Positions 23,676 through 31,459 of a stretch of 64,000 nucleotides of DNA are shown one piece after another; the stretch's first letter is position 1, and every line of letters starts with the position of its first letter. This DNA comes from a virus: positions 124,001 through 188,000 of the IMG/VR virus record IMGVR_UViG_3300043418_000114. The stretch is one strand, 5' to 3'. The notes under the pieces are model-generated. The model saw only the letters and a list, made by a program, of their open reading frames with translations, ran no database searches and was not told where the DNA came from. The position numbers and the translations under genes were made by a program.

Positions 23676-23782
23676 TTGTTCTAGTTGAACTTTTGATGGC
23701 AGTTGGCATTGTTGCAATCGCTGGCTCACTGTTATACAGTGGCTATCGATTGGGCAAGTCTGACAAGGATGAAGAAAAATGA
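23672..23782 (+). CDS. 36-residue membrane peptide
   Basis: A frame from 23672 (ATGA overlap) encodes MIVLVELLMAVGIVAIAGSL followed by a short charged tail KSDKDEEK. It is a single membrane segment and is coupled to both neighbours. Confidence 0.5.
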   Translation: MIVLVELLMAVGIVAIAGSLLYSGYRLGKSDKDEEK

Positions 23783-24069
23783 ACTTCTTGGAATGGATGG
23801 GATGGAAGAAAATGAATGACGATAATGTTGTAAAGTTTCCGTCTGTAGCACCAGTTGCACCTCCAATGCCGAGAGTCGAACCACCTAAAACAGTGAACAG
23901 AGAACACTATCGCATTGGTTATGATTATGAACGTGAAATGGCAACGTTGACATTGTTGGATAATTATAATCAAGCAGTTACCACATTGAGCATGAATCGT
24001 ACTGCCGCGGAACAGATGATTCGCATGTTACGTGCGGCATTCCCAGTTAAAGGAGAAAATGATGATTGA
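23779..24069 (+). CDS. unrecognised small protein
   Basis: The 96-residue protein has a Pro/Val linker (about 24-38) and a strand-helix domain (RIGYDYEREMATLTLLD, then AAEQMIRMLRAAF). ATGA overlap with the previous gene; AGGAG near its end serves the next one. Confidence 0.55.
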   Translation: MNFLEWMGWKKMNDDNVVKFPSVAPVAPPMPRVEPPKTVNREHYRIGYDYEREMATLTLLDNYNQAVTTLSMNRTAAEQMIRMLRAAFPVKGENDD

Positions 24070-24427
24070 TGCAGTATTACTTTTATTGTTCTTGCTTTTT
24101 GTTAAGCACTGGTACATTGATTTTGTCAATCAAAACAATGTCGAAGTAGCAAGCAAAGGCATCTATGGTGACTTTCATGGCATAATGCACAGTACAAAGC
24201 AAGGCATAGGTACAGTCTTGTGCGTCTTGTTTGTGACTGGACCAGCATATCTGTTTTATGCACTTGTGTTGGGATTACTTGATTTCGTAATTCACTATCA
24301 CGTTGACTGGATCAAAATGAACTATGGCAATCGTGACATTCGCACTCCAGCATTCTGGAATCACTTAGGGCTAGATCAACTAGCACACTACACAACTTAT
24401 CTCGTTATCGCAAGGATGATCGTATGA
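24062..24427 (+). CDS. DUF3307-like membrane protein
   Basis: About 121 residues with N-terminal and central membrane segments. YGDFHGIMHSTKQGIGT and FVIHYHVDWIKMNY, followed by LGLDQLAHYTTY, match the His/Asp pattern I know from DUF3307-like phage membrane proteins. The ATG at 24062 has AGGAG six bases upstream; 24059 is an alternative. Function unknown. Confidence 0.6.
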   Translation: MIDAVLLLLFLLFVKHWYIDFVNQNNVEVASKGIYGDFHGIMHSTKQGIGTVLCVLFVTGPAYLFYALVLGLLDFVIHYHVDWIKMNYGNRDIRTPAFWNHLGLDQLAHYTTYLVIARMIV

Positions 24428-24603
24428 ACGACTTTATGAGCAAATTTCGCCGTTGGTATCTAACATATTGGACTGAGATTACTTGGTTCATTATTGGTTG
24501 GCTAGCCATGGCATTGCTAGAGGCCATTGGCCGTCAGCAATGGACTACCGCATTGATCGATGCAGGTCTTATCTATATCAACTACGCAATGGCAAGACGA
24601 TGA
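24424..24603 (+). CDS. 59-residue membrane protein
   Basis: A frame from an ATGA overlap at 24424 encodes a protein with one or two hydrophobic helices (EITWFIIGWLAMALLEAIG). It ends overlapping the next start. Function unknown. Confidence 0.5.
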   Translation: MNDFMSKFRRWYLTYWTEITWFIIGWLAMALLEAIGRQQWTTALIDAGLIYINYAMARR

Positions 24604-24932
24604 AAAAGCCTGTTAAAAATCTACCTAACATGTTTCGTCCGAGTTCAAGTTCGAATAAAATCAATGTTATGAAGATGCGTTTAAAGTATGGGCGCACTGA
24701 CAACTACAACTGGCGCTCCAGGGTTGAGTGGTATCCAGTCGGGTTCAAGCTCAATCACAGAACCATCTTTAAACAATTTGGCAGACTTCACGGCCTAGCA
24801 TGTCACTCACCTGAGCCAATTGAAAAGCGTTGGCAAAACGCATACAATGCGTTTCAAGCAAAGCATTTTGGTGCATTCAAGGGCGCGAGTATGCGATATT
24901 TGAATAAGTGGTCGTGTCATAGTTGGCTATGA
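24600..24932 (+). CDS. unrecognised basic protein
   Basis: The 110-residue protein is rich in Arg, Lys, Asn and Trp. The ATG at 24600 (ATGA overlap) is preferred over a longer frame that overlaps the membrane gene. Function unknown. Confidence 0.5.
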   Translation: MKKPVKNLPNMFRPSSSSNKINVMKMRLKYGRTDNYNWRSRVEWYPVGFKLNHRTIFKQFGRLHGLACHSPEPIEKRWQNAYNAFQAKHFGAFKGASMRYLNKWSCHSWL

Positions 24933-25144
24933 ATATTGAACATGAAAACACTGCCAGAGCGTTAAGAGACCAGCCATTGTTTGCAACAAGACAGTGGCGG
25001 TGTCGCTTTGGCATACACACATGGTTAATGTGGGGTAAGCCTGCCGCTAATAGGCGTGGTGCCTACGTGATGGTTGAGCAGTTCCGCACATGTGGATGTT
25101 GTGGACAAGCTGACAGAAAAGTATTATCTAAGGAGATAGGATAA
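24929..25144 (+). CDS. small putative zinc-binding protein
   Basis: The 71-residue protein contains CRFGIHTW and, near the end, RTCGCCGQADRK, a likely zinc-ribbon pairing of Cys and His seen in short phage proteins. The start at 24929 is set by ATGA; a TTG two codons upstream is possible. AAGGAG before its stop serves the next gene. Confidence 0.55.
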   Translation: MNIEHENTARALRDQPLFATRQWRCRFGIHTWLMWGKPAANRRGAYVMVEQFRTCGCCGQADRKVLSKEIG

Positions 25145-25482
25145 TGTCCAATCTAGCAGAATATTTCGCAAAAAATAGATATCAAGCTAAATATAGTCTC
25201 GGCGATAGGATCATCGGTAAATGGAACAAGATACCCTTCGTCGGCACTGTCGGCAACGACACTTTAATTAGTGAGATAGAAGGTCCTAGAATCTCTGTTC
25301 ATCTTGATTTGCCAATTAAGTATGAAGATAAAGTGTTTAACTTTATAATCGTTAAGCACAAAGACGTTAAGAGATTACCGTTAATTGAAATAGAGGAAAC
25401 AAATGACAAAAGCACTAATCGCAAAGCCAGTAGTAAAGAACCAGTTCTGGATAGTGACAGACGGAAACGAAAAAGTAGGTAA
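25144..25482 (+). CDS. unrecognised protein, 3' end overlaps next gene by 80 bases
   Basis: The 112-residue protein is beta-rich in its first 85 residues (YSLGDRIIGKWNKIPFVGTV). The last 27 residues, mostly charged, are read from the same bases as the start of the next gene in another frame. Either a real long overlap or the result of a lost stop. Function unknown. Confidence 0.5.
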   Translation: MSNLAEYFAKNRYQAKYSLGDRIIGKWNKIPFVGTVGNDTLISEIEGPRISVHLDLPIKYEDKVFNFIIVKHKDVKRLPLIEIEETNDKSTNRKASSKEPVLDSDRRKRKSR

Positions 25483-25864
25483 TGTAATTGCCGATGGCTC
25501 TGGGTTCGAAGTAAAGCTAAACGGAGGTATTGCTCACTTTAAGAATACCAATGCTATTACAAAGCAAACTCATATCGAATTTGAGCGCAATGTCAATGCT
25601 AAAGTAAAACAAGAAATTCCATTCAACGAGTTTCCTACTACCACTAAAGTATACAACAGTATGCTTGACATTAAGCGCAAACTCCATCTTTTTACTAAGA
25701 CTAGTAATAGTAAATGCTACTATGCGGCAGGTTGGTTCACGTTGACTCAATGTAACGAAACTACAGTGGAATTCTGTCCAAAGTATATTTTTATTCAGAG
25801 ATATGCATACCAAGGGCCATTTAAAACTAAAGAAGAAGCAGAGAATGCGCTAAATATACGATGA
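25403..25864 (+). CDS. conserved-looking T4-like protein
   Basis: The 153-residue protein starts after GAGGAAAC with KPVVKNQFWIVTDGNEKVGN, a pattern I associate with unknown proteins of T4-like phages of aquatic bacteria. A helical centre and a beta-rich end (YIFIQRYAYQGPFKTKEEA) follow. It is the first of four consecutive genes of this conserved type. Confidence 0.65.
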   Translation: MTKALIAKPVVKNQFWIVTDGNEKVGNVIADGSGFEVKLNGGIAHFKNTNAITKQTHIEFERNVNAKVKQEIPFNEFPTTTKVYNSMLDIKRKLHLFTKTSNSKCYYAAGWFTLTQCNETTVEFCPKYIFIQRYAYQGPFKTKEEAENALNIR

Positions 25865-26058
25865 TTCACATTAAACGATTCATTGATAAAGTATCATATA
25901 CTGAGTCCAAACAGAGCAAAGATTTGATTCTGCCAATGGCAGACGCACGTGGTTTACGTGACGAGTTAGCTAAACTATTAGCTGACTTACACAACACCAA
26001 TGAGTCACCGTCCAAAGAAGAGCCAATTGAAGTACAGATTGTAGGAGGCAAGTTCTAA
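25861..26058 (+). CDS. conserved-looking T4-like small protein
   Basis: The 65-residue protein (RFIDKVSYTESKQSKDLILP, then a helix LRDELAKLLADL) is of a type common in T4-like phages, function unknown. ATGA overlap upstream; AGGAGG before its stop serves the next gene. Confidence 0.65.
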   Translation: MIHIKRFIDKVSYTESKQSKDLILPMADARGLRDELAKLLADLHNTNESPSKEEPIEVQIVGGKF

Positions 26059-26354
26059 TGAGCCGCACTCAACCTAAAGTCTTACTTGAATTGGTTGATA
26101 AGACCACATACAAATGTGATCAAATCGTCGAGGCCTCTGGTATTTGGGCTGTATTCTATGATGGGCAACCTATCAATTTAAAGTCTCAGCATTATCTTGA
26201 CAGCGAAGCGACACCAAAGTACAAGAAAACTAGTTTTAGTAATCCAGGTCACGCACGTAACCTATGCAGAAAGCTAAACAAGCAATTCAAAACTGACAAA
26301 TTTACTGTCGTGTTTATGAATAACGGTACAGTCGTGTACCCAGATGCACCCTAA
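26058..26354 (+). CDS. conserved-looking T4-like protein
   Basis: The 98-residue protein contains KYKKTSFSNPGHARNLCRKL followed by FKTDKFTVVFMNNG, a pattern I recognise from T4-like phages where it is unassigned. It starts in a TAATG overlap. Confidence 0.65.
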   Translation: MSRTQPKVLLELVDKTTYKCDQIVEASGIWAVFYDGQPINLKSQHYLDSEATPKYKKTSFSNPGHARNLCRKLNKQFKTDKFTVVFMNNGTVVYPDAP

Positions 26355-26745
26355 CACTCACAAGTACAAAATCACGGAAGCTGTTCGCAAGCAACTTCCT
26401 AGTGATGACACCCCCATAGAAATCATCATCAAGGATTGGTGGTTTACTAAATCCAGTGAGAATCTTAGATTAACTGCGTATGGAGACCAGGCACTTCGAC
26501 ACGCTGAGATAGAGTACTTTGATGTGCCGATAAACATAACACAGGACAGGTGGTACGCATTCATTGTTGATTGTGGTAAAAAATTAAAGTGCCCATTTTA
26601 CATTGGCACTAATAAGAAACACTCAAGATTAGACGGCACCACTGGTGGACCATTCATCAGACTCTATGACAGCAAGATTGCCATGATGCTGACTCTTTAC
26701 GGTGACATTTATGGCTACCTCGACTCAATTAAAGTAAGAAAATAG
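26344..26745 (+). CDS. conserved-looking T4-like protein
   Basis: The 133-residue protein contains DWWFTKSSENLRLTAYGDQA and ends with the strongly patterned IRLYDSKIAMMLTLYGD segment, familiar from T4-like phages with no assigned function. It overlaps the previous gene by 11 bases. Confidence 0.65.
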   Translation: MHPNTHKYKITEAVRKQLPSDDTPIEIIIKDWWFTKSSENLRLTAYGDQALRHAEIEYFDVPINITQDRWYAFIVDCGKKLKCPFYIGTNKKHSRLDGTTGGPFIRLYDSKIAMMLTLYGDIYGYLDSIKVRK

Positions 26746-26805
26746 TCAACTGAATCCGTGGTTGAAGCGTTAAATATATGTACTTGTTTTTATAAGGAGA
26801 TAACC

Positions 26806-26991
26806 ATGAAACAATTATTCGCAATCGTATTAGCACTATTCGCATTCTCAACATTTGCCGCTGAGCCAGCAGTTGCCCCAGCAGGTGCACCAAAGCAAGA
26901 AATGAAGTTGGCCAAGAAGAAAGATCACTCAAAGGACAAGAAGGTGGACGCCACCAAAAGTCCCCAGAAAAGTAAAGCTGTTAAGAAGTAA
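26806..26991 (+). CDS. exported Lys-rich peptide
   Basis: The 61-residue protein has a signal peptide ending SAFA-like (ALFAFSTFAAEP) and a mature part dominated by Lys (KLAKKKDHSKDKKVD). The start follows AAGGAG. It might bind nucleic acid or acidic polymers in the periplasm. The frame just downstream is open without a start (next entry). Confidence 0.6.
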   Translation: MKQLFAIVLALFAFSTFAAEPAVAPAGAPKQEMKLAKKKDHSKDKKVDATKSPQKSKAVKK

Positions 26992-27202
26992 TCCACATCA
27001 TAAATCAGTTCTCGTTATCGACGATGAAGATGACGAGATTGATGACGATGGACTAGCTACATTCTATCGTAGACCTAGACTGGTGAAGTATAACCCAGAT
27101 GAAGATTTGGAAGATTTGCCAGAACACATCACGCTTAGGCTAGCAGAGATTAGAGAGAAAGCTCTACAAAAATATCGTGATCAATGCTATAATACAGCAT
27201 AA
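26992..27202 (+). other. protein-like frame without a normal start codon
   Basis: In the +1 frame relative to the previous gene, the sequence is open from inside that gene to TAA at 27200. The part after 26992 reads like a real protein: HHKSVLVIDDEDDEIDDDGL, then LPEHITLRLAEIREKALQKY. There is no ATG, and the only GTG (near 27084) has no ribosome-binding site. It may be reached by a +1 frameshift at the AAG-TAA stop, start at a rare codon, or be a gene that lost its start. Confidence 0.4.
27185..27193 (+). promoter_or_regulatory. extended -10 promoter for the phasin-like gene
   Basis: TGCTATAAT is an extended -10 element (TGnTATAAT); no good -35 box is seen. It lies about 70 bases before the gene at 27264, whose leader contains ACACAGGAG. 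Confidence 0.5.
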
Positions 27203-27263
27203 ATAAAGTAGTTAGAGTTCTACTTAAAAACTCAACTTAAACACACTTACACAGGAGAAAATT

Positions 27264-27557
27264 ATGTTTAATACATTCGCATTTCAAGGCGTGGACGCCA
27301 TTCAATCAGCCAAGAAACAATTCGTTTCTACATTCGTTCAAAACGAACAAATCAAAGAAGCTCTTAACGGTTTCATTGATGCTCAAGCATCATACACCAA
27401 AGAAGCTATCACTGCAGGTTCTGTAGCTGTTACTAAGGTAACTGAAACCTTCACTGACCGCACTCCATACGTTGAAGCAACTAAGAAAGTTTCTGACTTC
27501 TTAGCTCCATTCTTCCCAACAGCGGCATGTGCTACTCCAGCTAAGAAGGCTAAGTAA
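27264..27557 (+). CDS. phasin-like protein
   Basis: The 97-residue all-helical protein has low-complexity heptads (NEQIKEALNGFIDAQASYTK, then AITAGSVAVTKVTET) and a basic Ala/Lys tail, similar to granule-associated phasins that coat polyhydroxyalkanoate in betaproteobacteria. It is shorter than typical phasins (about 150-190). It has its own promoter and a strong GGAG, suggesting high expression. Other helical coat-like proteins could look the same, so the call is moderate. Confidence 0.45.
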   Translation: MFNTFAFQGVDAIQSAKKQFVSTFVQNEQIKEALNGFIDAQASYTKEAITAGSVAVTKVTETFTDRTPYVEATKKVSDFLAPFFPTAACATPAKKAK

Positions 27558-27559
27558 TC

Positions 27560-27751
27560 ATGTTATCAGTTCTACTATCATTTTTAGTGTTAGCAGTCAT
27601 GGGCAGTATCGTGCCTATGATTGGACTACTAAGTGAAGGTACATCATACGGTTCGAAGTTAGAAGAATACATCACAAGTCGTAATCCAAAAGACACTGCC
27701 GATGTAGAGCGTTATACACGTGATTTTGATTCAAAGAAGAATTTTCTATGA
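27560..27751 (+). CDS. small membrane protein
   Basis: The 63-residue protein has one long hydrophobic helix (LLSFLVLAVMGSIVPMIGLL) and a charged C terminus. It starts two bases after the phasin-like stop and overlaps the next start by ATGA. Confidence 0.55.
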   Translation: MLSVLLSFLVLAVMGSIVPMIGLLSEGTSYGSKLEEYITSRNPKDTADVERYTRDFDSKKNFL

Positions 27752-27831
27752 AGAAGTTTTTCCTAGCATTAATCGAAGCCATACAACTAGCACGTGACGC
27801 CCAAGCAAAAAGAATCGTTCGCGGATCATGA
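27748..27831 (+). CDS. 27-residue basic amphipathic peptide
   Basis: The ORF from an ATGA overlap at 27748 encodes MKKFFLALIEAIQLARDAQA plus a short basic end and overlaps the acetyltransferase start. The helix is hydrophobic on one face. It is supported only by the tight overlaps on both sides. Confidence 0.4.
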   Translation: MKKFFLALIEAIQLARDAQAKRIVRGS

Positions 27832-28403
27832 TGCAAATTCACCACACTAACATATACAAGATTAGTGATTATAGTCGTCACTTGAAGGCGCTAACACCTG
27901 AGGATAAAGTCTCACGTTTTGGTTACCCTGCAAATGACTTCTCTATCGATCAAATGATTTTGAGTATGTGCTACAATCCTAGCGACCATGAACTATGGTA
28001 CGCACGTGATGATGGCGATAGAGTGGGCTGGGGACATATGGCAAAGAATCGTGATGGTTCTTGGGAACTAGCAGTTTCTGTTAACAAAGACTATCAACGT
28101 CAGGGCATTGGTAATATGCTTATTACTGAAATGCTCAGATGGGCTAAGTTTCACAAAATCAGTGAGGTGTATATGCACTGCATTGAAGATAACAAAGTCA
28201 TTCAACACTTAGCATCAAAAAACGAACTACAAACTAGAAGTCGTGGCGACGGTGAACGTACTGCCGCGATTGAAGTCCCTGAACCATCGTTCTTGGAAGC
28301 TAACACACAACTCTGGAAAGAGCAAAAAGAAATTTTCAACGAATTCAGTAAACTACGCAATCGCTTAACTCAATTATGGGCATTGCCAATGTTACCGAAA
28401 TAA
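27828..28403 (+). CDS. GNAT-family N-acetyltransferase
   Basis: The 191-residue protein has the acetyl-CoA-binding motif VNKDYQRQGIGNMLITEML (Q/R-x-x-G-x-G/A) after a beta strand ELAVSV, typical of GNAT enzymes. A C-terminal helix (about 155-185) is extra. The substrate may be a protein N terminus or small molecule. ATG at 27828 or 27831 both possible. Confidence 0.75.
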   Translation: MMQIHHTNIYKISDYSRHLKALTPEDKVSRFGYPANDFSIDQMILSMCYNPSDHELWYARDDGDRVGWGHMAKNRDGSWELAVSVNKDYQRQGIGNMLITEMLRWAKFHKISEVYMHCIEDNKVIQHLASKNELQTRSRGDGERTAAIEVPEPSFLEANTQLWKEQKEIFNEFSKLRNRLTQLWALPMLPK

Positions 28404-28460
28404 TTGCATTACACAATGCAGTACAATAAACTTAACACACATTAACACAGGAGACAGAAA

Positions 28461-28733
28461 ATGTCACAATTCGAAGCACCAAAATTACCACAAGTTAAAT
28501 TCAACAAAAACGGCTATGAGATTCGCGCCGACGTTCTAGCAATGGCTAAGGAAGTAGTCATGCAAGACTATCAAGTTAAGATGCATGGTTGGGAAATCAC
28601 TGCTGGTCGTGATGAACGTACCGGTCAACTTACAACTACAGTAGCAATGCCAGAGTTTCCGGGCATGGACAAGATTCTAGAAGCCGCAGAAAAGATGTAT
28701 GTCTTCGTCAATCAAGGTTCTACACAAAAGTAA
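28461..28733 (+). CDS. conserved-looking T4-like protein
   Basis: The 90-residue protein carries FNKNGYEIRADVLAMAKE and MPEFPGMDKILEAAEKMYVF, a pattern familiar from T4-like aquatic phages, function unknown. The leader contains the TTAACACAGGAG element seen at other genes. It ends at a terminator. Confidence 0.7.
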   Translation: MSQFEAPKLPQVKFNKNGYEIRADVLAMAKEVVMQDYQVKMHGWEITAGRDERTGQLTTTVAMPEFPGMDKILEAAEKMYVFVNQGSTQK

Positions 28734-28751
28734 TACTTTCTTACTAACAAC

Positions 28752-28780
28752 ATAGGCCCTATAGGGGCCTATTTCATTTT
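28752..28780 (+). terminator. intrinsic terminator
   Basis: ATAGGCCC pairs with GGGCCTAT around a 5-base loop (28752-28772) and is followed by a T-rich stretch ending TTCATTTT. It separates the previous operon from a strong promoter that begins three bases later. Confidence 0.75.
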
Positions 28781-28782
28781 GG

Positions 28783-28811
28783 TTGACACTAAATGGGTTT
28801 GGACATATAAT
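28783..28811 (+). promoter_or_regulatory. sigma-70 promoter of the repeated cassette type, apparently giving a leaderless mRNA
   Basis: TTGACA, 17 bases, TATAAT, with the internal TTTGG shared by the cassette family. The start codon of the next gene at 28818 is only six bases after the -10 box, so transcription would begin at or next to the A of ATG. Confidence 0.75.
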
Positions 28812-28817
28812 GCAATC

Positions 28818-30101
28818 ATGAAAAAACTTATTATTCTCCTGTCTATCGTTTTAACTGCATGTGGCGGAGGTGGTGGCGGATCAGCCAGTACTGCAACTGC
28901 TCCAGTTAACCCATGTGTGTTGAAAACGTATAACTCTCAGCCTCTTCCTGAGTATGCAGGTGCTCATTCACTTCCTGCTCCGTCGAATTTGAAATTTGAT
29001 GCGTCGGTGCAACGTGCAATTGGATTGAAAGACTATTACCCAGGCGGCGAAAACAACGGCTGTGCATCTAACAAAGACTATGCTCGTCTGTTGTATCAGA
29101 AGACATTGGATCGACTGCAAACACTGAACATTGATGTTGTTGAAATCTACCAGTACGGACCAGTTGATGATTTCAATGCAACAACGTGGACTGCGGATAA
29201 ATCTAAATGGCAAATTCCAGAGAGTGAATTGATTTGGTTTATCAAAGAAGCAAATAGCAGAAACATCAAAGTGAGTTTGATCTGGCAACTGTGGGGCGTT
29301 GATTCCAAAGGCAACACCATTGATACCAGCATGTCTACATCCGAAGCCTACATGTTGAAGGTTCTTCGTGGCTGGCACAACATCATTGTTGATATGGCAA
29401 AGTTAGGTGGTAGCAATGGTCTAAACATGTTGACCATTGAGTGGAATGCGTTCTACTTTCCTGTGATGACTAATTATCCGGTGAGTGCAACGACCGAATT
29501 CGTAGCTATCGTGGATGATATTCGTCAATACTTTAATGGCAAGTTGTTCATGCAAGCATCGCCAATCTTCTTTGATGGCCGATTGCTCAACAAAGTAGAT
29601 GCAGTCATTGTGCCGCTGAACCCAGCGAACTGGACGCACGTAGATGACACAAACATGTCTGTTGGTCTACTCAAGAGTAGGTATGCAGATGATATTTTTG
29701 GTAAAGCACTTGCACTGTCGATTGCAACTGGTGTGAATGCATCTAGTATTCCTGTGATCTGGGACTTGAACATTCAGAGTCGTGACCGAGCATTAAGCGA
29801 TGGCTGGGTAGAAGATGGATTCTGCATCACACAGGTTGGCAGTTCACCAACGACCTTTTCTAACCCATCATGTATGCAAAAAAACTATGTAACTGATTTT
29901 AGTGTGCAGGCAAATGCAGTCGAGGCAGTGTTCCAAGCTATCAAAGAGCAAACATATGTAAAGACGTACGGCATTATTTTCAGCACTAGTTACTGGCTCA
30001 CTGACACCATGACACCTGGCGAAGAAGGCTTTCCTAATTTGTCACAAAGCATTCGTGGCAAGCCAGCAGAAACTATCGTGAAGAATTGGTTTAGTAAATA
30101 A
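28818..30101 (+). CDS. exported lipoprotein with TIM-barrel glycosidase-like features
   Basis: The 427-residue protein has a lipoprotein signal with lipobox LTAC followed by a glycine run. The mature part alternates strands and helices as in a TIM barrel: NIDVVEIYQYGPVDDF, IKVSLIWQLWGVD, LNMLTIEWNAFYFP (a Glu at a strand end), KLFMQASPIFFDG and VIWDLNIQSR. It could be a glycoside hydrolase of the outer membrane, but no family signature is certain. There is no Shine-Dalgarno site before the ATG, and the promoter position implies a leaderless message. Confidence 0.6.
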   Translation: MKKLIILLSIVLTACGGGGGGSASTATAPVNPCVLKTYNSQPLPEYAGAHSLPAPSNLKFDASVQRAIGLKDYYPGGENNGCASNKDYARLLYQKTLDRLQTLNIDVVEIYQYGPVDDFNATTWTADKSKWQIPESELIWFIKEANSRNIKVSLIWQLWGVDSKGNTIDTSMSTSEAYMLKVLRGWHNIIVDMAKLGGSNGLNMLTIEWNAFYFPVMTNYPVSATTEFVAIVDDIRQYFNGKLFMQASPIFFDGRLLNKVDAVIVPLNPANWTHVDDTNMSVGLLKSRYADDIFGKALALSIATGVNASSIPVIWDLNIQSRDRALSDGWVEDGFCITQVGSSPTTFSNPSCMQKNYVTDFSVQANAVEAVFQAIKEQTYVKTYGIIFSTSYWLTDTMTPGEEGFPNLSQSIRGKPAETIVKNWFSK

Positions 30102-30104
30102 ACG

Positions 30105-30722
30105 ATGAAGTATAAAATCTTAGGTCGATTAGGTGGAAGTGGTCCATTCATTGCAACAGTCCTACAAAAGATGGGACTTGATGCTCAGTATGATCCTGTC
30201 AATAAGCCAGGTGACAATGATGTAGCTATTCTAGTTACATATCAATACGATATGTTTGCATGGGTGATGACTTCTCGCCATGTCGAAGACACCATATATC
30301 AATATAACTTGGGCAACCGTGAACGATTTGATGCGTGGATACAACACTATGTTGGCCCTGGTGATCCTCAAACGCTAGAAGAAATCTCAATGAGTGACTG
30401 GGCAGAACATGTGGTGCAAAGCTATAGACACATTGGTATGTATGCACCATTGAATGGAATCTTTGAAGATTTAGAATTGATCTGCAAAGATTCACTATGT
30501 GCAAAGCATGATTTGCCACTAGAATTGATTGTAGATAAACCAGAAGAAGCTATTAGTGTAATAGAAAAGATCACAGAAAAAACGATGGACAGTAATACTA
30601 AAGACTTCTTTTTATCTGAACTCAGCAAACAAAAGGCATTACTTTCAACATGGATGGAAGAATACGCTAAAGCAAAAGAAAAATCAACAGATAGTTATTT
30701 GTGGCTAAAACGGTTGACTTAG
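30105..30722 (+). CDS. unrecognised protein with glycine-rich N-terminal loop
   Basis: The 205-residue protein starts KYKILGRLGGSGPFIATVL, a strand-loop-helix that recalls nucleotide or phosphosulfate binding loops, but lacks a Walker Lys. The rest is mostly helical and acidic. It follows the lipoprotein by three bases and its end overlaps the next promoter. Confidence 0.55.
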   Translation: MKYKILGRLGGSGPFIATVLQKMGLDAQYDPVNKPGDNDVAILVTYQYDMFAWVMTSRHVEDTIYQYNLGNRERFDAWIQHYVGPGDPQTLEEISMSDWAEHVVQSYRHIGMYAPLNGIFEDLELICKDSLCAKHDLPLELIVDKPEEAISVIEKITEKTMDSNTKDFFLSELSKQKALLSTWMEEYAKAKEKSTDSYLWLKRLT

Positions 30723-30742
30723 AATAATTTTGGGCATATAAT
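30714..30742 (+). promoter_or_regulatory. sigma-70 promoter, cassette type
   Basis: TTGACT, 17 bases containing TTTTGG, TATAAT, then CACTCATTGTTCAACGCACC and GGAG before the start at 30775. This is the same layout as the promoters at 33170, 33480, 41286, 48921 and 49744. Confidence 0.8.
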
Positions 30743-30774
30743 ACACTCATTGTTCAACGCACCGGAGAAATCAA

Positions 30775-31041
30775 ATGGGTTACATCGTTTTTCATACTGC
30801 CGCACCTCACGCTGAAAAGCGTTATTTCAAGACTGCCGCAGGCGCGAAGCGTAGTGCAACTTGTTCTAATCGGAATGCCGGTACTAATGTGTACCAAGCA
30901 ATGGAAGAAACTTTCTTTGCTATCGTTCATCCTCGTGGCACCAAGACTGTAAAGAGTTTGATGACAGGTCAAAACGTTGAAATTCCGGAAGACACTCCTT
31001 GGTGTTGCAATCCTGCTAGCGAATCGTACTGGAGCATGTGA
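30775..31041 (+). CDS. unrecognised small protein
   Basis: The 88-residue protein (YIVFHTAAPHAEKRYFKTAA) has four Cys, two adjacent near the C terminus (PWCCNP). It is first in a promoter-driven run of small genes. Function unknown. Confidence 0.6.
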   Translation: MGYIVFHTAAPHAEKRYFKTAAGAKRSATCSNRNAGTNVYQAMEETFFAIVHPRGTKTVKSLMTGQNVEIPEDTPWCCNPASESYWSM

Positions 31042-31238
31042 TGAAAGTCTATCAACTGACCGCAAGACGAGCAGATGGTGGTATCACTGATTGGAACTAC
31101 AATCCAATCTATGCTACACTCGAAGGTGCTGAAAAGCAAAAAGAAATCGAATTCAATGCATACACCAAAGTCAACGGCGTGGTGATGTTTGAATGTCCCT
31201 ATATTTTTGAGATTAGAGAATTTGAGGTAAAAGAATGA
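31041..31238 (+). CDS. unrecognised small protein
   Basis: The 65-residue protein (KVYQLTARRADGGITDWNYN) is beta-rich. ATG at 31041 shares its first base with the previous stop; a GTG one codon earlier is possible. Coupled to the next gene. Confidence 0.55.
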   Translation: MKVYQLTARRADGGITDWNYNPIYATLEGAEKQKEIEFNAYTKVNGVVMFECPYIFEIREFEVKE

Positions 31239-31459
31239 ACAACCGAATCAATGAACTCGCAGTCCAAGCTGGTGGAATCTGGCGTGGTGGCTATGTTGAA
31301 CAACCCAACGGTGATAGTGTCTACACAGACCAGAAGTTTGTTCACGGTGGAGACATGGATGTAGAACAATTCGCCCGACTGTTGGTGAAAGAATGTTGCG
31401 ATGTAGTTGATTACAACAATGCTCGGGCAATCGTTAATCATTTAGGAGTTGAAGAATGA
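31235..31459 (+). CDS. modular MNERIKEL-type small protein
   Basis: The 74-residue protein is one of a family with three constant parts: an N-terminal MNxRIxELAxQA helix, a central xxFAxLLVKEC helix and a C-terminal HFGVEE-like tail (here NHLGVEE). The segments between vary in length and sequence. It ends with GGAGTTGAAGAATGA, which is both its last codons and the ribosome-binding site of the next gene. Function unknown. Confidence 0.65.
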   Translation: MNNRINELAVQAGGIWRGGYVEQPNGDSVYTDQKFVHGGDMDVEQFARLLVKECCDVVDYNNARAIVNHLGVEE

